NCBI GenBank assembly: GCA_049521495.1
Contig: JBEKOT010000114.1
Span: 1-7,877, forward strand
Direction: 5' to 3'
Length of the DNA stretch: 7,877 nt
DNA from: CAWEPK01 sp049521495
GTDB taxonomy: Bacteria; Desulfobacterota; Syntrophorhabdia; Syntrophorhabdales; WCHB1-27
Part shown: piece after piece, positions 4,984 to 7,877 of the stretch
Layout of the letters: each line of letters starts with the position of its first letter
Position numbering within the stretch: position 1 is the stretch's first letter
Program-made: the position numbers and the translations under genes
The notes under the pieces: generated by a model
The model's input: the letters and a program-made list of their open reading frames with translations, nothing else
Told to the model about the DNA's origin: nothing
Database searches by the model: none

Positions 4984-5925
4984 GTGAGACATCATTCAAC
5001 TCCGGAAACGGCTTCGCTTCGACCGAGGCGAGCGGCCGTCCTCGGCGCCGCACTGATTCTTCTTCTCTTTTCTCCTGCCGCGTACGCGGCAGCACCGGCC
5101 GCGGCAATCGTTTACCAGCCTATGTCGAGCGAGGGGCTTGCAGCCGGATATCCCTTCGAGGCGTGGGTTTACTTCGACAAGTCGCCGGACCCTTTCGTTC
5201 AGGGCTACGCCTTTCCAGCGGGCGCAACCTTTCGGTTCACGTTCCCGAAAGAATTCACGCCCCAGTCTGCCCATAGTCCCCAGGCGGTCCTCCTGAACGG
5301 CTGGCCTCATGGAGCAATAGAGGCGCCTTTCACTGTGGGTCTTGATCCCGGCGACCCCCTTACGATAGTCCTCAAGCTTACCGCTCCGCTTCCGGCAGGT
5401 CCGCCCGAGCGGCCCGGTCTCAAATCGATCCACTTGCGCTGGGGCCCCATCAACCCCCAGGCGGGCGACTACCCCATTACCATCGAATACGCGGATGCCG
5501 GCGATCTGTCAGACAAGTCGCTGGCTGTCGCTCGCATCACTTCTAAACCCGTTCCGAACGTGGCAGCTTATAACCAGCTTCACGCGAGCCGCGACGAGAA
5601 CTGGCAGCGCGTGAAGGCGGGCCAGGCAGCGGGCCTGCCCATAGACATCCTCGTCACGCTGCCCGATGTTTGCCGCTCCGCGATCTCGCTGCGGCCCGCC
5701 GCAAAGGGAGGTCTCGATATCTTGAGCGACGGCCGGCCGATAGGGACGGTGACACTGAGCGGCGTCCCCGTGACCCTTAAGCCCGAGCCCTTCGGCCCAG
5801 GCTTCTCGCGCCTCGGTATAGCGCGTTTTCATGTCGCGGTCGGGTCTACGCCCGGCATGGCGGGGATAAAGGCACAGCTCCAGGGCGGCACGACTTACGA
5901 TTTTGTCGTAGTGGTCGAGAAGTAA
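4984..5925 (+). CDS. Secreted beta-rich protein of unknown function
   Basis: A 313-residue protein from GTG 4984, supported by AAGGAGG at 4971-4977 and a signal peptide right after (RPRRAAVLGAALILLLFS, predicted cleavage after AYA at about residue 36). The mature part is rich in short beta-like stretches and Gly/Pro turns (for example FEAWVYFDKSPDPF, ATFRFTFPKEF, PLTIVLKLTAPLPAGPP, DYPITIEYADAGD, GIARFHVAVGST, TYDFVVVVEK). This suggests one or two Ig-like or beta-sandwich domains. There is a single cysteine (C230), so no disulfide. I recognise no family. It starts 49 bases after the membrane methyltransferase with no strong terminator between, so it may be an extension of the same operon; it would be periplasmic or exported. 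Confidence 0.78.
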   Translation: MRHHSTPETASLRPRRAAVLGAALILLLFSPAAYAAAPAAAIVYQPMSSEGLAAGYPFEAWVYFDKSPDPFVQGYAFPAGATFRFTFPKEFTPQSAHSPQAVLLNGWPHGAIEAPFTVGLDPGDPLTIVLKLTAPLPAGPPERPGLKSIHLRWGPINPQAGDYPITIEYADAGDLSDKSLAVARITSKPVPNVAAYNQLHASRDENWQRVKAGQAAGLPIDILVTLPDVCRSAISLRPAAKGGLDILSDGRPIGTVTLSGVPVTLKPEPFGPGFSRLGIARFHVAVGSTPGMAGIKAQLQGGTTYDFVVVVEK

Positions 5926-5927
5926 GG

Positions 5928-5948
5928 GCCCGGTTTTCAGGACCGGGC
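5928..5948 (+). terminator. GC-rich hairpin after the secreted protein, no T-tract
   Basis: GCCCGGT (5928-5934) and ACCGGGC (5942-5948) form a perfect 7-bp stem around a 7-base loop, beginning three bases after the stop codon. The bases that follow (AAGGGCG) are not T-rich, so it is a poor intrinsic terminator. It may protect the 3' end or attenuate read-through into the methyltransferase gene. Confidence 0.35.
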
Positions 5949-6000
5949 AAGGGCGTGGAGCGGCCGACAGACTGCGGAAAATAGAGGGAGGGGTCTACTC

Positions 6001-6600
6001 GTGGCGGAAGGACAAAGACCGCCGGGGGCCGGTCACGGCACCTTCGGTCTCATCGACCGGCGTCGTTTTTTCGAGGAGCTCCGGGTAGAGAAATCGACGG
6101 CTTTGCTCGACGTCGGTTCCGGCAGGGGCGATTATACGATCGCCCTGGCCGAGGCCATCGGACCGGCCGGCTCCATCTATGCGGTAGACGCATGGGAGGA
6201 AGGGCTCGCTCAGGTCAGGGAGCGGGCCTCCCGCCTGGGCTTCGGTAACGTCAGGACGCTGACCGCCGACGTGAACAAAGGCATCCCTCTCCCCGACAGG
6301 TCCGTCGACATCTGCCTGATGGCCACGGTCCTGCACGATCTCCCGCGCGAGGGGACCGGCGAGGTGGCATTGCGGGAAACGGTCAGGGTGTTGAGACCGC
6401 ATGGGAGACTCGTCATAGTGGAGTTCAAGAAAGTCGACAACGGTCCCGGGCCACCTGTTCGGATAAGGCTGTCCGAAAAAGAGGCGGAAGAGGTGCTGTC
6501 GGCCTTCGGCTTCAACATCGATCGGGTGGCCGACATAGGAGCCTATCATTACCTGCTCATCGCCTCCCTTCCATTGAAAGGTCTTTCAGACGCGCCTTGA
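6001..6600 (+). CDS. Class I SAM-dependent methyltransferase (UbiE/Methyltransf-type)
   Basis: A 199-residue protein from GTG 6001, with GAGGGAGGGG (5984-5993) seven bases upstream. Motif I is LLDVGSGRGDYT (35-46), giving the SAM-binding glycine loop. The acidic residue ending strand 2 is D63 (YAVDAW). Motif-II/III-like segments are SVDICLMATVLHDLP (101-115) and a VLRPHGRLVIVEFKKV strand (130-145). It therefore transfers a methyl group from SAM to an unidentified small molecule, in the soluble cytoplasmic compartment. An N-terminal segment (GTFGLIDRRRFFEELRVE) resembles that of ubiquinone/menaquinone-type methyltransferases, but the substrate cannot be assigned. The gene follows the secreted protein after 75 bases that hold the GC-rich hairpin. 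Confidence 0.85.
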   Translation: MAEGQRPPGAGHGTFGLIDRRRFFEELRVEKSTALLDVGSGRGDYTIALAEAIGPAGSIYAVDAWEEGLAQVRERASRLGFGNVRTLTADVNKGIPLPDRSVDICLMATVLHDLPREGTGEVALRETVRVLRPHGRLVIVEFKKVDNGPGPPVRIRLSEKEAEEVLSAFGFNIDRVADIGAYHYLLIASLPLKGLSDAP

Positions 6601-6762
6601 GCCAAGCAGCCTCGATATTCCCTACCATCCCGCGGGCCGGCGTAATATATTGACATCGAGTCATGTAAAATCATAGGCTGCTGTACGGAAGAATAACAGC
6701 AATGGACCATGAATGCCGATCCTGTATTGCGGCTGCCGTAATTATCCAGGGAGGTATTGCCC

Positions 6763-7560
6763 ATGAGCGTTTCGAGAAGAGATCTGATGAAAGGTGCAGG
6801 AGGGGTCCTTTTGGGCCTTGGCCTTGGAGGGGTTGCACGGATTCCTGACGGTATTGCCGCGGAGTCCCGGGCAGGAGCGGCCGAGCTTCCGTGGCCTTAC
6901 AAGAAGCTGGACCCGGACACAGTCGCGGAGCGAGGCTACGAGGGATACTACAAGGGTGCCTGCTGCTACGGAGCCTTCGACGGTATAGTGGGCGAGCTGT
7001 GTAAGGAGGTGGGCGGGCCGTACAACACGTTTCCCACGGCTATGATGGTCTTCGGGGAAGGCGGTGTTGCGGGAATCTCCACCTTGTGCGGCGCGCTGAA
7101 CGGTGCGGCGATGGCCATTTTCCTGACGGTCGGGGGCGCAGATAAGGAGAAAAAGGATAGGGCCTTCGCTCTTATCAGGGAGCTTTACAACTGGTACGAG
7201 CAGGAGCCGCTGCCCGACTACCAACCGAAGAAACCGAGGTTCCAGATCGTGCCGTCCGTCTCCCGGTCTCCACTCTGCCATGTCTCTGTAACAAATTGGT
7301 GTAAAGTTTCGAAGGTCAAGTCCTTTTCGAAGGAGCGTGCCGAGCGGTGTGCCTGGCTAACGGGTTCGGTCGCGCGGCGTGCGGTATTGATGCTCAACGA
7401 TAATGCGGTTGGCGCATTCAAGGCGACACACCCGATCCCCGCTGCTGAAAAAATGTGCCGAAGCTGCCATGACCAGGGGGGAGTGCTCGAGAATTCGCGG
7501 GGCTTGATGGATTGCGGCGGCTGCCACTTCACCTCAAAGACCAAGCATCCCAAAACATAG
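6763..7560 (+). CDS. Diheme split-Soret cytochrome c (C_GCAxxG_C_C-type redox protein)
   Basis: A 265-residue protein from ATG 6763, with AGGGAGG (6748-6754) eight bases before it; an in-frame TTG at 6757 is less likely. It begins with a twin-arginine signal (SRRDLMKGAGGVLLGLGLG), for folded export to the periplasm. Next comes the split-Soret core: GACCYGAFDGIVGELCKEVG (66-85, including C67, C68, C80), GGPYNTFPTAMMVFGEGG, and STLCGALNGAAM (106-117, C109). A conserved SPLCHVSVTNWC (169-180) and C196 follow. The C-terminus holds two c-type haem motifs, CRSCH (232-236) and CGGCH (251-255). In the known split-Soret cytochrome of Desulfovibrio, haems from each subunit stack across a dimer and an iron-sulfur site is also present; the cysteines outside the haem motifs are candidates for that here. 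A 162-base gap precedes it, so it is probably transcribed separately. The electron donor is unknown. Confidence 0.92.
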   Translation: MSVSRRDLMKGAGGVLLGLGLGGVARIPDGIAAESRAGAAELPWPYKKLDPDTVAERGYEGYYKGACCYGAFDGIVGELCKEVGGPYNTFPTAMMVFGEGGVAGISTLCGALNGAAMAIFLTVGGADKEKKDRAFALIRELYNWYEQEPLPDYQPKKPRFQIVPSVSRSPLCHVSVTNWCKVSKVKSFSKERAERCAWLTGSVARRAVLMLNDNAVGAFKATHPIPAAEKMCRSCHDQGGVLENSRGLMDCGGCHFTSKTKHPKT

Positions 7561-7660
7561 CCGATGACAACCGAGGGTGGGCTGTACAGGAAGGTCAGGC
7601 CAGGACACGTTTTCAGGAGTCACGCGTCCGGGCCTGCGTATATGAAACCCTTCAGGGTAT

Positions 7661-7780
7661 CTACAGCATGGGAGGAATATCCGTCATAGCGTTTGCCACT
7701 AGCTCGACCAGTCCGCCGTAGACGATATTGTATTTCTTGTCCAATTCATAATAGGTGCTTGTTGAACCCCCTCTAAGACA
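7661..7780 (-). pseudogene. Possible remnant of an ArsR-like regulator C-terminus
   Basis: On the minus strand a 39-codon open stretch ends in TAG (7663-7661) and contains RGGSTSTYYELDKKYNIVYG followed by GLVELVANAMTDIPPML. The pattern of a basic/glycine turn, a YYEL strand and an amphipathic final helix resembles the wing and last helix of ArsR-type winged-helix regulators. An in-frame TAG sits at 7783-7781, and no frame upstream encodes the missing recognition helices. It could be a degraded gene or a coincidence of reading frame; confidence is low. Confidence 0.3.
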
Positions 7781-7827
7781 CTACGTTAATATTGGAAATC
7801 CGGCGAGAGACACAAAGAGAGAAATAA

Positions 7828-7877
7828 TTGGAAATCATCGTAAAATTGGACCGGTTTTTGGCCTTGCTGCTCATCGC
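7828..7877 (+). CDS. Possible N-terminus of a membrane protein, cut by the window edge
   Basis: An in-frame TAA (7825-7827) is followed at once by TTG and an open frame reading (M)EIIVKLDRFLALLLI, which looks like a short charged start leading into a membrane helix. AGAGAG (7816-7821) stands six bases before the TTG. Only 16 complete codons are visible, so neither the start nor the family can be confirmed. Confidence 0.3.
   Translation, partial: MEIIVKLDRFLALLLI

Larger units (their letters stand above)
7561..7877. other. Mostly non-coding right edge with short fragments
   Basis: No complete gene of normal length was found here on either strand. The region holds a short minus-strand reading frame resembling a regulator C-terminus (7661-7780), a directly repeated ATTGGAAATC (7791-7800 and 7827-7836, 36 bases apart), and a possible start of a plus-strand membrane protein at 7828. 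The sequence is richer in A and T from about 7740 on, as expected for a promoter region. Confidence 0.6.

Noticed and set aside
6575..6588. TGAAAG-GT-CTTTCA palindrome near the methyltransferase stop
   Set aside because: The two-base centre is too small for an RNA hairpin loop, it lies within coding sequence, and no T-tract follows.
6650..6678. TTGACA at 6650-6655 as a sigma70 promoter for the split-Soret cytochrome gene
   Set aside because: At normal spacing the -10 region reads CATAGGCT, with at most three consensus bases, and TAAAAT at 6666 is only ten bases from the -35 box. A promoter for the cytochrome gene is expected in this gap, but I cannot point to it.
6679..6701. Inverted repeat TGCTGT/ACAGCA upstream of the cytochrome gene
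   Set aside because: Six base pairs around an 11-base loop, without a T-tract or overlap with a promoter; short enough to be chance.
7512..7721. Plus-strand 69-codon frame after the cytochrome gene
   Set aside because: It begins inside the cytochrome gene in another frame, has no ribosome-binding sequence and shows no protein-like pattern.
1..7877. CRISPR array, tRNA, rRNA, insertion sequence or prophage genes
   Set aside because: No regularly spaced repeats, no cloverleaf or rRNA-like segments, and no transposase or integrase motifs were seen on either strand.

Overview
The window looks like a GC-rich chromosomal segment of an anaerobic, probably Desulfobacterota-like (delta-proteobacterial) bacterium. 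The clues are a diheme split-Soret cytochrome c with a twin-arginine signal, a DUF134/FeMo-cofactor-family pair, and a large CnrX-like envelope sensor cassette. The taxon is inferred from gene content only.

Left end (1-600, minus strand): a two-gene unit with a DUF134 (UPF0251) helix-turn-helix regulator and a NifX/NifB-type dinitrogenase iron-molybdenum cofactor domain protein that runs off the window. The stop of the first and the start of the second overlap as ATGA. The pair has a perfect-consensus sigma70 promoter whose predicted transcription start falls on the start codon, so the message is probably leaderless. A good operator-like palindrome and a second, divergent sigma70-like promoter overlap it.

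Centre (660-4934, plus strand): an apparent ECF sigma factor regulon. In order it holds a six-helix membrane protein of unknown function, a tiny ORF, an ECF sigma factor, a zinc-finger membrane anti-sigma factor, a membrane-anchored CnrX/CpxP-like (Metal_resist) sensor, a secreted thioredoxin-fold protein without its CxxC, and an isoprenylcysteine-methyltransferase-like membrane protein fused to a His/Cys-rich C-terminal domain. Two near-identical ECF-type promoters (TGAACAAAATC, ten variable bases, CGTCTAACA) precede the first membrane protein and the anti-sigma gene. They are the best evidence that the sigma factor drives its own neighbourhood. The likely logic is that an extracytoplasmic signal (metal or envelope/thiol stress) is sensed by the CnrX-like protein, which relieves the anti-sigma factor and lets the sigma factor switch on the membrane and periplasmic proteins.

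Right part (4984-7560, plus strand): a secreted beta-rich protein of unknown function, a class I SAM-dependent methyltransferase, and the diheme split-Soret cytochrome c. The first two could be read through from the sigma operon; the cytochrome follows a 162-base gap and is probably a separate unit.

Right end (7561-7877): mostly non-coding. It holds a short minus-strand reading frame resembling the C-terminal wing of an ArsR-like regulator (probable remnant) and a possible N-terminus of a membrane protein starting at the window edge.
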